64,000 nucleotides of DNA, taken from contig CM035167.1 of the NCBI GenBank assembly GCA_020205615.1, forward strand, positions 55,692,343 through 55,756,342, written 5' to 3'. This document shows, one piece after another, positions 34,827 to 46,676 of this stretch; positions within the stretch are counted from its first letter, which is position 1, and each line of letters opens with the position of its first letter. The DNA comes from Panax quinquefolius. Lineage: Eukaryota > Streptophyta > Magnoliopsida > Apiales > Araliaceae. Under the pieces are notes generated by a model. That model searched no databases, had not been told where the DNA came from, and saw only the letters and a list, made by a program, of their open reading frames with translations. The translations under genes and the position numbers were made by a program.

Positions 34827-37423
34827 TGTAAGACCCCAACTTATTATTAATGAAATTTAATTTTCTATTTATTATTTTGAAATAGTAAGGGTTGATTTGA
34901 TTAATGTGGATAGTTATGGGTAAAATACGCAAATATTCCAAAATAAGCAAGTGGTTATAAAATATTCATTGTTGTCGGGGAATATTCGTTTGGTCGTGGG
35001 AATATTCGTCTCGTTTGGGAATATTCGTATGCGGCCAGCCAGCGACCATGTGTGGGCCCCATAACTGAAAGCGATTGGATGAAGAAAACGACAAATATAA
35101 GTTGGTTAAAAATAACTGCGTAGTTATTACTGCTATCTTTGTTAAAATACTCTAAATTGGTTAAAACACAAGAAGATTACCAGGTATTGCACCAATTATT
35201 GATTCTTACGTAAGAAGGCACTACTCAATAATGGTTACAGATAATTATTGCTCAAAGATTTTATTAATAATTGTTGCGTTGATATTTTATATTGTTGTTG
35301 TTTCAATAATTGTCATTACGGTATTTTTCATTATCGAAGCAATAATTCATATTATCCTGAATAATATTATTAGATAACATTATTGGCAATGTCTAGAAAG
35401 TTACATCTAAGGAGAGGTTTGGTCACCTAATTGGCGCCAAGAAGAGAAATTCTTATTGAAAGCCCTCTTCCTGAACCGCACAGTTGTTAATATCATTGAT
35501 TACGTAATATTATTTGTGAATAATTAATTATTGATTCATATGATGAGAAAAATATTGATTTTATGTGGATATAGATGGAGAAAATTTTTATTGTGACAAT
35601 TGTTGAAAAATTGAAATTTTATCTTTTTCTGATAAAATAAATATATTATTATATTTTAATAATATAATAATGGTGATATTTTTACAACGAATGTGGGATA
35701 TATGAGTATACGAGGAGGATGAGTATTTTTGTTGCAATAAATGTTTAAAACATGTTAAACATGTCGGTGGACCCCATTTATTGACTGAAATTTGATTATA
35801 GCTTGTAAAATCACCGTTTGTGGATTTCGGTCAATTTCTGTTTGGAATTTGGAAAAACTTTCTTCTGCAAAGTTGTAGAGAATTGAATTTTCTATAAAAA
35901 CTCGCGAGATTCGAATTTTCTGATAGAAGGGCTATTTATTATGAATTATTGAAGTTCCGAAGCTCCGAAATAATTGATTTTTGGAAGTTTAAAATATTTT
36001 AAATAATAAAAACGTTTTTTGTTTGTTTTGTGGGCTACAACATGTGCAAAATGAGCTGAGATCAGATCTAAGAAGGTTGGCGTAGAAATTTTAATATATA
36101 TATTAATATTTTATTAAATTTTCCTGCTTTGGTGTTCTAAGCATTTTCCTATAAATAGGGTGCTTAGGTTAGAATTGAAAATCACACCGTAAATCAAGTT
36201 TTCTCTCTATATTATCGAGTATATTCTTGTGAGTATTTTGAGTATACTTTGAGTATTGTTATACGGTGCAAGTCCAAGTCATAGCCTATATCCCAGGTGT
36301 TTCAATTTAGAGGTCTTGATCTTTCGAGGTAAGGGATATTATTTTTTTTTTCCAGTAATGATATTATTTCTTCAATATCATTATGTTGAAATATTGATCT
36401 GAAGTTTTTATCAAATTTGGAACTTTTGTGTCTGAGTTACTATTCACGTGATACTCAAGACTATTCACGATACTGATACTATTCACGAATACGGCACTAT
36501 TCATCTAAAAATGAAAATTTCTTCTTTTGTCCAAAATATCTACTATGGATACTAGCTTTGATTGTATCCATGTTTTGATCATTCTTGAATTTTACACCAC
36601 CGTGATTATTTTTGAGGTATTGTTGGACATGGATAAAACAAAGTACGAATCCTTAATCCTTGTCATTTTCTTTCAATCGGATTCGCTTTCTTTAAAATAT
36701 TTTTTCATAATCTTCATTCTTAAATGATGATATTATGGAATATCTTTGGCCTTAGAGTGCAAAGATGAATGATTTCTGAAGAATATCTTTGGCCCAGTGT
36801 GCAAAGATGAACAGTGTTTAGATGAACATGACTAATCGATGAATATCTTTGGCACAGAGTGCAAAGATGAATATTTGATTCCGGATGTATATTGATTGAT
36901 GTTACTGAGGATAAAAGATAGACAATGAACTTTTAAATTCATACATAGAAGATAGTAGTTTGCATTCTCTACTTAACTCTTCTAATGAATTATTATTTCA
37001 TTGCGAATATTGATTTAAAATTTGTTGTCTATTGTATTCTATTAGATTTTTCCTATATGAAGACTAACGATAATTTGTTGTATATTATCTTAGTCATAAT
37101 ATTCTTTACCGGGCTAGTTGAGCTCACCCTTTTTCCTTTTTGTTCCATTTTTCTTCTCGGAGGCAAGAATATAAATGAAATGCAGCCTCGGGTATGGAAT
37201 GAAGGTTTTAGAAAGAGTTGTTTAGTAGTCCTCACCATTTTTGTAAAATAATGTATCAATAAATGTGATGAGGATTTATTTGAGTATAGATATTGTCTAG
37301 AAGATAATATTTGTATTCAAACTCACGCTTTTACTATTGTAATAATAAAGTTGTAGTTGTTTACATACCATGTATGTATTGACAACTCGTAATGGGTGAT
37401 GTATACCTATTTGGGGCGCCACA
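34827..37423 (+). repeat. Tekay-B 3' LTR
   Basis: It starts TGTAAGACCCC and ends GGGGCGCCACA. The TATA box is at 36150 and the hairpin trio at 36739-36870. It differs from the 5' partner mostly at CNG-rich spots, with otherwise long identical runs. Confidence 0.88.
36150..36157 (+). promoter_or_regulatory. TATA box of Tekay-B 3' LTR
   Basis: TATAAATA is conserved with 28818 and 57517. Confidence 0.72.
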
Positions 37424-37444
37424 TTGTACCTTTGATGTAGAGAT

Positions 37445-39614
37445 GAATTCAAATTGATGGATATACTTGGGATGACATTGAGGTGCCACCGAGAATTCAA
37501 GAATGGGTCAAAGACAAACCCAAACCCAACCTTGATCAAACCACTTCTTTCAATCTAGGAACCTTAGAAAGCCCTAAGTTAATCCAGTTTGTTCGGACCT
37601 TAACCCAAACCAACGGAATAATATGGTTACGCTTATTAACCCAATTCCGGGACGTGTTTGCATGGTCTCATGAAGACATGGTGGATTTGTCCAACGACAT
37701 TGTCCTTCATCGCCTTCCCATTAAAGAGGATTTAAGCCATCCAAGCGTAAACTCGAAGCGATTGAAACACGAGTGGAGTTTAAAGGTTAAAGAAGAAATT
37801 ATGAAACAATTTCAGTCGGCATCATCATGGTGTCTACATATCCCGAGTGGATATCCAACATCGTGATGCTGTACCTAAACACGGAGGGAAGGTGCGAGTT
37901 GCGTGGATTATCGGGACTTGAATAAAGCTTGCTTAAAAAGACAGACTTTCCGTGCCATTTATCCACATTCTCATTGACAATCTTCGCTGCAATCGACATG
38001 TACTCCTTTGCCGATTGCTTTGCGGGGTACCATCAGATCATGGTTGCCGAGGAAGATCGTGAGAAGACTGCTTTCATCACTCCTTGGGGAACTTTTTGCT
38101 ATAGACGGTTGTCATTCGGCCTCATCAATGCCGGAGCTACCTATCAACGAGCTATGATGGCTCTTTTCCACGACTTAATGCATAAAGAGATTGAGATCTA
38201 CGTGGATGACATCATTGTCAAGTCCCAGAAAGAGGATGAACATATAGACCATCTTAAAAAGTTGTTCAACAAGTTGCGTAAGTACAACTTGAAGTTGAAT
38301 CCAGCTAAATGCGCCTTTGGCGTTAGATCAGGTAAATTGCTAGGATTTCTAGTCAGCCACAAAGGGATAGAGCTGGATCCTGCCAAAATCCAAGCCATCA
38401 CTAAAATGTCCATTCCTCAAATAGAGAAGGAAATACGGGGATTTTTGGGAAGAATCAACTTCATCAGCAAGTTTATCTCTCAACTCACAGCAACCTGTGA
38501 GCCAATCTTCAAGCTATTAAGGAAGAACTCCTCCTTGAAATGGAATGATGAGTGCCAGAATGCCTTCCTTACAATCAAAAAATAGCTAGTCAAAGCTCCT
38601 GTCTTGGTACCACCCAGGGACGATATTCCCATGTTCATGTATATGTCCGTAAGTGACAATGCCATGGGCTGCATGCTGGGACAGAAAGACGATAGAGGCC
38701 AAGAACGAACTATCTATTACCTCAGTAAAAGGTTCAGCAGCAGTGAACACAAGTACACACTGATCGAAAAGACGTGTTGTGCTTTAGCATGGGCTTCCAT
38801 GAGGTTACAGCATTACCTCCATGGTCACACAACCCATCTCATATCCCGCGTGGATCCTCTCAAGTACGTATTCAACAAACCCATATTAAATTGTCGACTG
38901 TCCAAATGGCAGTTGATCCTACAACAAGTGGACATCGTATATGTGACTCAAAAGTCCATCAAAGGTCAAGGAATCGCGGATCAACTAGCCGCCGCACCTT
39001 CAGGGGATTTCAAACCCTTGGAAACATATTTCCTTGATGAAGGAGTAATGACAGTACAACAACACCATCAGTATGATACGCGCCAATCATGGAGGATGTA
39101 TTTTGATGGAGATGTTAATATAGAAGGTTCTGGAGCGGGAGCAGTTCTAGTATCTGGTACGAGGGAACAGTATCCCATCGCCGTTAAATTATAGTTTGTC
39201 AGCACCAACAATACGGCTGAATACGAAGGCTGTCTCATGGGGCTAAAACTTGCCCGTTCAATGGGCATCAGGCGGTTAACTGTCCTTGGAGATTCGGAGT
39301 TGATAATCAGACAATCCACTGGAATCTATCAAACCAAGGAACTACATTTACTGCCTTACCATCGGCAGGTTATGAAGATGGCTTTGGAGTTCGAAGAAAT
39401 CTCCTTTCTACACATTCCTCCTAATAGGAATGACTTTGCGGACGCATTAGCCACTTTGGCCTCCTTGATTCGCATATCAGACAAGGAACAATTTCCAAGC
39501 GTCACAATTTCCCTGAATAAGGCCCCAACCTATAGAAATTACGTTGGAAAAGTATCGGATGAACTACCTCTCATCCAACCTCCTTGGTATCAGCATATCA
39601 AGGAATATCTGTGA
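37445..39614 (+). pseudogene. pol: Tat-1 RT, RNase H and archaeal-type RNase H
   Basis: It is readable from about 37470 (IQEWVKDKPKPNLDQT, WSHEDMVDL). A frame change occurs between 37866 and 37929. From 37929 a single frame runs to 40283, interrupted only by three stops. RT shows MYSFADCFAGYHQI, ITPWGTFCYRRLSFGL and the catalytic YVDDIIV (about 38200). RNase H follows at 38604-39000. A second RNase H at 39090-39480 has MYFDGD, NTAEYEG, LGDSELI and NDFADALA, the archaeal-type RNase H typical of the Tat lineage. Stops at 38583 and 39192 are TAG where CAG is expected. The stop at 39612 is TGA where Tat-2 has CGA. Confidence 0.88.
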
Positions 39615-40833
39615 GATGGATCTACACCCGATGAGGCGAGCCTGACTGCGAAAAGGCGGATCCATCGACTTGCTATGAAGTTCTACCTGAGTGGAGATGC
39701 GCTCTACAAAAGAGATGCAGGACTAGGTCTCCTCAGGTGTCTAGACAAAGATCAAGCCCAAAGGCTTATGGATGAAATCCATGGCAGAGTCTGTGGCCCC
39801 CATATGAGTGGCCCCCTCCTTGTCAAGAAAGTCCTCAGGACAGGACACTACTGGCTATCTCTCAAAGCTGATTGCAATAACCACGTCAAAACATGCTATC
39901 AGTGCCAAATTCACGAGAATGCTATACACGCCCCTCCACAGGAACTCCACAATATGAGTTCGCCTTGGCCCTTCTCAATGTGGGGAATGGACGTTATCGG
40001 GCCCATCGAGCCTAAAGCCAGTAATGGTCACCAATTTATCTTCACCATGATCGACTACTTCACCAAGTGGGTAGAAGCATCCTCCTTCCCCAAGGTCACT
40101 AAAGAAGTCATCATTGCTTTCATCAGAAACAATGTCGTTTGTCGATATGGACAACCAGAGGTGATTGTGTCAGACAATGCCAAAAACCTCAACAACAAAA
40201 TGATGGAGGAATTATGCAGTAAATTCCACATCAAACATCTTAACTCTGTCATCTATCGTCCGAAGATGAACGGTCTTTATTGAAGCGGCTAACAAAAATA
40301 TCAAGAAGATTATGCAAAAGATGTCCGCCAACCACAAAGATTGGCCTGACCTATTGCCTCTTACTCTGTTAGCCTACAGAACCTCCATGCACACTTCAAC
40401 TGGGGCAACCCCCTACGCTTTAACCTATGGGATGGAGGTAGTGCTCCCCATAGAAGTTGAGATGGAATCTCTCAGAGTATTGATCGACGCTCAGCTAGAT
40501 GAAGACCAATGGGTACAGGATAGGTATCACTAATTGTCTCTAATAGACGAAAGGCAAACTGCAGCTATCTTCCATGGTCAGTTATATCAGCAAAGGATCG
40601 CCAGATCCTACAACAAAAAAGTCCGGCTACGGCAGTTTAAACAACATGACTTGGTTTTGAAGAAGATTCTTGACAACCAAGATCAGGCTAAAGGAAAATT
40701 TGTTCCTAACTGGGAAGGCCCGTTTATTCTCAAAGAAGTATTGACAGGAGGCGCTCTCAGATTGCAAGAAATGGAAGGTGATGAATTTCCACAACTCATC
40801 AACTCATACACCGTGAAACGGTATTATGTCTGA
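39615..40833 (+). pseudogene. int: Tat-1 integrase
   Basis: It continues in the frame of the second RNase H. The zinc-finger region has HGRVCGPHMSG and CYQCQIHEN. The core has WGMDVIGP and SDNAKNL; the catalytic glutamate follows a frameshift at about 40275 where Gly-Ala-Val-Glu is expected (NGLY then stop). The next frame (40312-40833) continues with SANHKDWPDLLPLTLLAYRT, STGATPYALTYGMEVVLP and the C-terminal WEGPFILKEVLTGGALRL, ending VKRYYV. A TAA at 40531 replaces an expected CAA. Only one frameshift and one stop separate this integrase from an open frame. Confidence 0.85.
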
Positions 40834-41936
40834 AGTAACCACCAAACACCCTGGTGCATCATCATCAGGTCACCAGTCATTCCGGTTCTTTAACCATTTA
40901 CCACATACAACTTATCTACACTTTGCCCCTCATGGAAATGATTCGCCAAGCCAAGAGTCTGGCTTTCTCTCTCGTTCCTCCTACAACTTAGGTCATCCCA
41001 CCGCGGATTGAACCTCTTCCGTTTGCAGTTTGGCTACCCATTCCTGGGATCAAACTTTTCACCTGCAGTTTATCCTCAACCTAGGATTAAACTTTCTTTT
41101 CCCCGCACTCTAACCTGCACATACGCTTTTCTTCTCGCTCTGAGGGGCGAACTATGTCGACCTGATCCCCTCTTTAATAAGAGTACGTAGGCAACCATTT
41201 CATATGGCCCGGTCATTTCTGCCCTTACATAAAACAAAAAAAAAACCAAAAACATTCCTACACCATGTCAACAGATATCTGACATTGAACCTCTTACACC
41301 AGTTTCAACTACGCAGACTGATCTCCTCTTCATAGAGTACGTGGCGACCATTCATGAAAGCGGTCTCACCCCCTACCAAAACATAAACCATTGTCAGCGG
41401 GTATTGGGATTCTCTTTCAAACCACTACATTTTATTTGGCTTCAGACAAAAGGGATGGAATTACCTGAACTCCTCCCAAATAGGAGATTCGGCGACCATC
41501 TAAGCTGCGGTCATACCTAGAAGAGCAACACCAAACCATAAGAGGTGGAATTAACTAGGCTTCTCCTAAATTGAAGTATGGCGACCATCTGTGGTACGGT
41601 CAATCTTAAAGAGGAAAGCCACACTCCTCTACATTCTCCATTCAAAAACAAGTCCCAAGACACCAAAGATGGTAGGGATACATATATCGATGATCCATTC
41701 TGAACTATCCAGAGACAACTCAATGTCCATCCACCAAGGAGGAATTCAGAATACATCAAGATCACAAGCCCTGAAGCAGCAGGCAAAATATCAAGCAAAT
41801 AGCAAGGCATATCTAAAGGGGAAGTGATCCAAAAATATATTTCCCTGTCATATATAATGTTGTTTGATATATATACAATGTAAACTGTACATGACAAAAT
41901 GGGCAAGCTAGTCTGTGCAGGTAAATACAAGCTCAT
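40834..41936 (+). other. Non-coding region 3' of Tat-1 pol
   Basis: No conserved protein is seen. It carries the hairpin-module array (next entry). The inverted homologue in Tat-2 is about 48330-49080. Short open frames here are not conserved. Confidence 0.7.
41150..41612 (+). repeat. Array of four covarying hairpin modules (Tat-1)
   Basis: Four diverged units carry an inner stem CTCTT/AAGAG (41170-41183), CTCT/AGAG (41326-41337), CTCCT/AGGAG (41470-41486) and CTTC/GAAG (41560-41576). Each is followed by 'gcgaccat' or 'gcaaccat' and then a 'cggtca' or 'cggtct' box. The first two also form an outer stem CTAYG/CGTRG around a bulge containing ctgat. Related modules in Tat-2 lie at 48715-48755 and 51060-51105. 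Confidence 0.7.
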
Positions 41937-43740
41937 CTACGGATCAGGGTACATGTGAGCTAGCAAGACCAACATGGCATCCCTTTCAGATGAAGGAGGT
42001 AAAGTTGTACTCTCCTGGATGAGAATATCCACACGACCCAACAGATCTGTAGCCATCTGCATGATGACCATATGCTTATCAATATAAGCGCTCATCTCTG
42101 CGATCATACTAGTGGTAAGGACCTCATTGCGCAAAGATTATCTGTGATGCCCACATCCCGGCAGAGATATGGCGATATCCCGCTTTCAACTACCATCAAG
42201 CTTCTATGGTGACTGGCCTCATCACGCCAAATGACGGCGGCATCTCTACGAGCCAATGCTTCGCCTCTCTAATATAATGCGATCCCTCACATCAAGAGCA
42301 ATCGACATCATAGATCGAATCGATCTATCTCAAAGGTCATCGATGAAGACTCGCTCTAAGTCTCGTCTTGTAGCATCGAATCACAAAAGTACTGGTACTA
42401 GGAAAATCCGGAAGAAATCTTCAAACCCAAAGAATGCAGATCCTCCTCGATGTAGGTACCAATGTCCTCCATAGGCTCTACATCATATAACTCGCCTCCC
42501 AGATCAGAATATCGCCGCAATTGAGATAAAACCTCTGTCTCCATCCATGCGAGTACTCTGCGAAATAGCCGATATGATTTGGCGGTGAAAGCAATAGCTC
42601 ACGCTGATCCCAAAGAAGCGATACACGAGATCGGTCCTCACCGAGAGGTATCGAGAGGTCGAACGCCGACCGCCGCCTCTCGAAAGGATGAAAATCCTGA
42701 ACCGTCAAACTGCGACATCACGGCCAATGGGTGATAAGTAGTCACGCCCCTCAAGCCAGCCAAAGGGAGGAAATCCATGCCCAGAGCATGAGTAATGAAG
42801 TTGTATGGTGAGCAAAGCCCCGAGCACAGCAATATGCTAAATGGATCTCTGATATCTGCCAAAAATGCGGACCAAGACTGAGCATCTGTACACTCCGATG
42901 GCTGAAAGGAGTATGACATAGCCACATCATGGGAGAAACAATACCCATGCCGTCTAAGGGTACCAATCGGTCGCAAGTGTGACATAAACCACACATACAA
43001 GATGACCAACTCCCAAAGAACACGCTCGACGGTAAGTACTACTACAAGAAGATGTCGATCACAGGGTCTCTGCCATGATCATAGGTATAATGCTACGACC
43101 CTCCTTGAGAGCTCTCACGGCCATGATAACTCCTATATCTATCTCATCCATATACCGCGGCACATACACGTATGACAGTACACATAGCATCAGTACATCA
43201 ACTTTGGCCAAACGCTAATGATCCTCCGACGTGGTGAAATCCCCGAAATGTCATGAGTAGCTATCCTCCGCGTCAAATCTGTCATACAAAAAACGCTGAG
43301 AGATCACGTGGCCAGATGTCAGCTCATCTTGCACATCTCTGCGCCTCAATCCTGTGAGAGTCATGAATCGTCTACTCATGTCTCCCAAAGCCATGTGCAC
43401 GCAGGGTCTGTCTAAGGGCAGCATCGTCAAACGTGCATACTCCTCCAGAGTAGGAGTCAACTCATGGGTGCCAAAACGGAATACCTGCCTATCTGGTAGC
43501 CAATGCTCTATCATCCACGCCTGGCCGCATGCCCACCTACGGCTACAGCAGGTGCACCTGCGGCTCCTCTATGTGGGTCCCACCCCTCTGGCTTAGTCCA
43601 GTTCGAGTTGAAACGGAGTTCTTAAGGGCTAGAAGGGTCAAATCGGGAATAAAAATGTCACGCGATAGAGCAAAACAGCATACAATCCTAGTCTTCTCAG
43701 ATGAGACTTTGAACCTGTACATCACTCATTTGGTAGTCAC
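41937..43740 (-). pseudogene. Antisense DUF7745-like ORF of Tat-1
   Basis: The N-terminal block 43514-43251 (87 aa) reads MIEHWLPDRQVFRFG, ELTPTLEEYARL, HMALGDMSRRFMTLTGL and FDAEDSYS. Further blocks in shifted frames are YVYV.RYMDEIDIGVIMAVRAL, then 43009-42638 (RPIGTLRRHGYCFSHDVAMSY, ILLCSGLCSPY) and a C-terminal tail that includes 42134-41937. The order matches the Tat-0 copy. The FRFG..ELTPTLEEYA pattern and the later AVRAL..GRS block resemble plant DUF7745 proteins. Function is unknown. Whether it is expressed from an internal antisense promoter cannot be told from sequence. Confidence 0.65.
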
Positions 43741-43847
43741 CCGAACACGAGGTATACCCTGCCAATGATCCCATTTGTCATAAATCACATCCGAAAATAC
43801 CTCGTACAGGTCCGATGCCGCCAACTCCGGGTCATTACCCTAAGTGA

Positions 43848-43995
43848 ATCCCCGACCTGGGTTACCACGTAGATCCCCGATGGGGGTTACCACATAGATC
43901 CCCGATGGGGGTTACCACGTAGATCCCCGACGGGGGTTACAACGTGAGTCCCCGACGGGGGTTACAATGTAGATCCCCGGTGGGGGTTACAACAC
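43848..43995. repeat. 25-bp GC-hairpin array, six units (Tat-1)
   Basis: The unit is atccccgatgggggttaccacgtag or a near variant, with CCCC/GGGG stems. Stem loops read GAC or GAT, and the first unit is damaged ('ccccgacctggg'). A single extra copy lies at 44115-44140. Confidence 0.9.
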
Positions 43996-44530
43996 GTTCA
44001 TCCGTTGATAATTCTATCAACGAAGGTCAAACAGCCTTGACATTATTTCAGCCGATGGCAGGTAAACCCATTGAAGGGTTGAGAACCGTTCGGTAGCTGC
44101 GTACGTACTCATGCGTCCCCAGTAGATCCCCGACGGGGGTTACAACATATATCTCCTACGGGAGTAGCAATGCATGCTCAGCCGTTGACACACATATTAA
44201 TGAAGGTCAAGCAACCTTGACGTCATTTCAGCCGATAGCATTTAAACCTATCAGAGCTATAGAGCTATTTGAGGTTCTCATACCCACCGCTTCATATTCC
44301 CCAAATGGATCCCCAGCAGGTGGTCATAACGCAATGCTTCGTTGATCTACACTTCAACGAAGGTCAAGCAACCTCGACGATCTCCTCACAAAGTTTCACC
44401 GTTGATTCACACGTCGGTGAAGGTCAAGCAACCATGACAAAGATATCCCACATGATGTTTCATCGTTGATTCACATCGTCAACGAAGGTCGCATCCTCGA
44501 CAAAGATTTGTTGTCGATAAGAATCCAATG
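43996..44530. repeat. GTCAAG/CTTGAC hairpin array (Tat-1)
   Basis: It is collinear with 1740-2275. Units contain 'cgaaggtcaagcaacctt' followed by gac, after 'cgttga...'. No coding is seen. Confidence 0.75.
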
Positions 44531-44937
44531 AATCTTGACATATTCTCGCGATACAAACCAGAAAAGGTCAACATTATCAAAGAGGATAGATGATGGAATA
44601 TGTTATACACATCGATCAAGCTTTATCCCCACGCATCTCTTACACATAAGAGGTACCCTTCGTGATCAAGTCGTTATCAAGAACACAAGAATTTGGTGAT
44701 AACTCCAACATCAACATCCTAACAGATTCGGGCTTGCAAATCGATCCGTCAAGATTGCCAATCCCGGTTGAAGCAACGAGGAGCCAACAATCATCCCCAA
44801 AGATGTTGGGCCACAACCCCGCATACACATGCATCATACATTTGCATCATGTTTCTATCCATAGTACCATGTTTATCTTGTTGTGTTTCAAGTGTCTAGA
44901 TTCTTTATCCTACCCATGCATCGCCATGCCCGAGTAT
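44531..44937. other. Non-coding 3' spacer of Tat-1
   Basis: It is collinear with 2276-2680; no conserved ORF or structure is seen. Confidence 0.65.
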
Positions 44938-44952
44938 GATAAAGAGGGCATC
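44938..44952 (+). other. Polypurine tract of Tat-1
   Basis: The sequence gataaagagggcatc directly precedes the 3' LTR, as at 2681. Confidence 0.68.
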
Positions 44953-46629
44953 TCAGAGACACTCAAAATTTTCTATACTCATCATTATTAACATTGCGGG
45001 AGGACAGATTCGCTCTTTTAAGAGAGAACCCCGAAAGACAATCCAAATCCATATCGGATACTACCGGAGTTCAAAGATCAACCCCAGATCACACTTTGGG
45101 AGTAATAGCCCAACCTTGATATAAACCCCAGACACTGCAGACACAATATCTAACACACAATCAAGAAGACCGATTAATCTCTGAGATAACCCCGAGGTAT
45201 CCGGCCTCGATCCCAACCAATGGAATAGCCACCAACCTCGGTGATAACCCCAAGGAATGCGAGCTTGAGAGATAACCCCTAAATGCTTGTTTCAAATGCC
45301 ATCGCCTTCAATCTCAAGGCCACCACAACGAGATACACTTTACCAACCCTAATAACATCGGGAAGACAGTACACACCTCAAAGATGATAATGAGGACCTT
45401 CAACAATTACAGTAGCAGTCAATCTCAAATAAGTATGAGCAACGTCATGATCGGCCCAATCCGGCGATAACACCGGTGAGGACAACATCGCTCATCTCGT
45501 CCCAACACAATGCCACGCCACGCTCTTTTTGCAATGATGTCCCACAAGATTAACCAATCCCGAGTGACTATTAAAGTGGTAACGGATGAAAGTTGAAGCT
45601 TGAAGACCGGAGGGCATCGTCCCCATCTTCAATGACTTCGTACAAACTCTAATCCCATGCCTTCGTACAACTCTCGACAACGACGGTGCTGAAATAGGTC
45701 CCAGATACCTCAAAACGGATGCCCGAATTGCACTTCACAAAATCCGAGTGGTCATTACAAAGGTGCTCGAGTGCACGTGATTGAGACGACGACACCCGAC
45801 AAACTCCGGAGCCGACTCGACCCGCCCTGCACACATGCGCTCATATTGCCTATAAATAGAGGGCTTGGGTGCTGATTTTAAGAGAAAAAGACGGGAAACC
45901 TGCACAATTTGTTCTCGCACTCATTCATATAGTGTATTTTCCCACTTTTAAACACCTGTGAGCTCATATATAGCCCCTTTTATACCCACAAAAGCTAGTA
46001 TTTACCCACTCTAAAGATATAGAAGCCTTTTTTATCAGTCAGCTGTAAGCCTTCTCACACACACTTTAGAGTCTTTCTCTTCATCTTTGCACACACCCTT
46101 CTATACGTTGAGAGTCGTGTTGCTTGCTTTGGCCCGGACTTCGGTCCGTGGTTTCATTCCAGTCTGTATATATATATTATTTATATACATATACTTATAT
46201 ATATATTGACTAACATTATCTAGTTATGCCTCGATTGAGCCTAGACATCGATTTGGAGCGTTTACTTGCTTTTCTATATATATATTTATATATATAAACT
46301 GTGTGTCGAACTTTGTTTCGATGAGCCTAGACTTCGGTCTGGAGCATTTATTGCTTTAATATATATATGTACATTTATATATATTAACTATATGTCGGAC
46401 TCTGTTCGATGAGCCTGGATTTTATATCCGGTGCGTTTACTCGCTTCTATATATATATATATATATATATACTTATATATATTAACTGTGTGTCGGACTC
46501 TGTTCGATGAGCCTGGATTTTATATCCGGTGCGTTTACTCGCTTATATATATATATATATACTTATATATATGAACTGTGGTCGAACTCTATTCGATGAG
46601 CCTGGATTTTACATTCGGTGCATTTACTG

Positions 46630-46676
<47 letters not shown>

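Larger units (their letters stand above)
25119..37423 (+). mobile_element. Nested Tekay/Del-type chromovirus block (A partial, B complete)
   Basis: The order is partial pol (Tekay-A), LTR 27489-30080, full internal region (Tekay-B, 30081-34826) and LTR 34827-37423. The middle LTR serves as A's 3' LTR and B's 5' LTR, so the unit is LTR-sharing, as made by unequal recombination between LTRs. The left end of A is lost in a junction with Tat gag. The right end passes straight into Tat pol at 37424 (ttgta). Chromovirus assignment rests on the initiator-Met-type PBS and the C-terminal chromodomain. Confidence 0.85.

Noticed and set aside
37445..40833. Integrated pararetrovirus (caulimovirus) sequence
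   Set aside because: LTRs, PBS, PPT, integrase and an archaeal-type RNase H are present, and no movement protein is seen.
41937..43740. Antisense ORF as an envelope-like gene
   Set aside because: It is opposite in sense to gag-pol, with no signal peptide or clear transmembrane anchor. The sequence blocks fit a DUF7745-type protein better.
43848..43995. CRISPR-like direct repeats
   Set aside because: Units are contiguous with no unique spacers, and the context is a plant retroelement.
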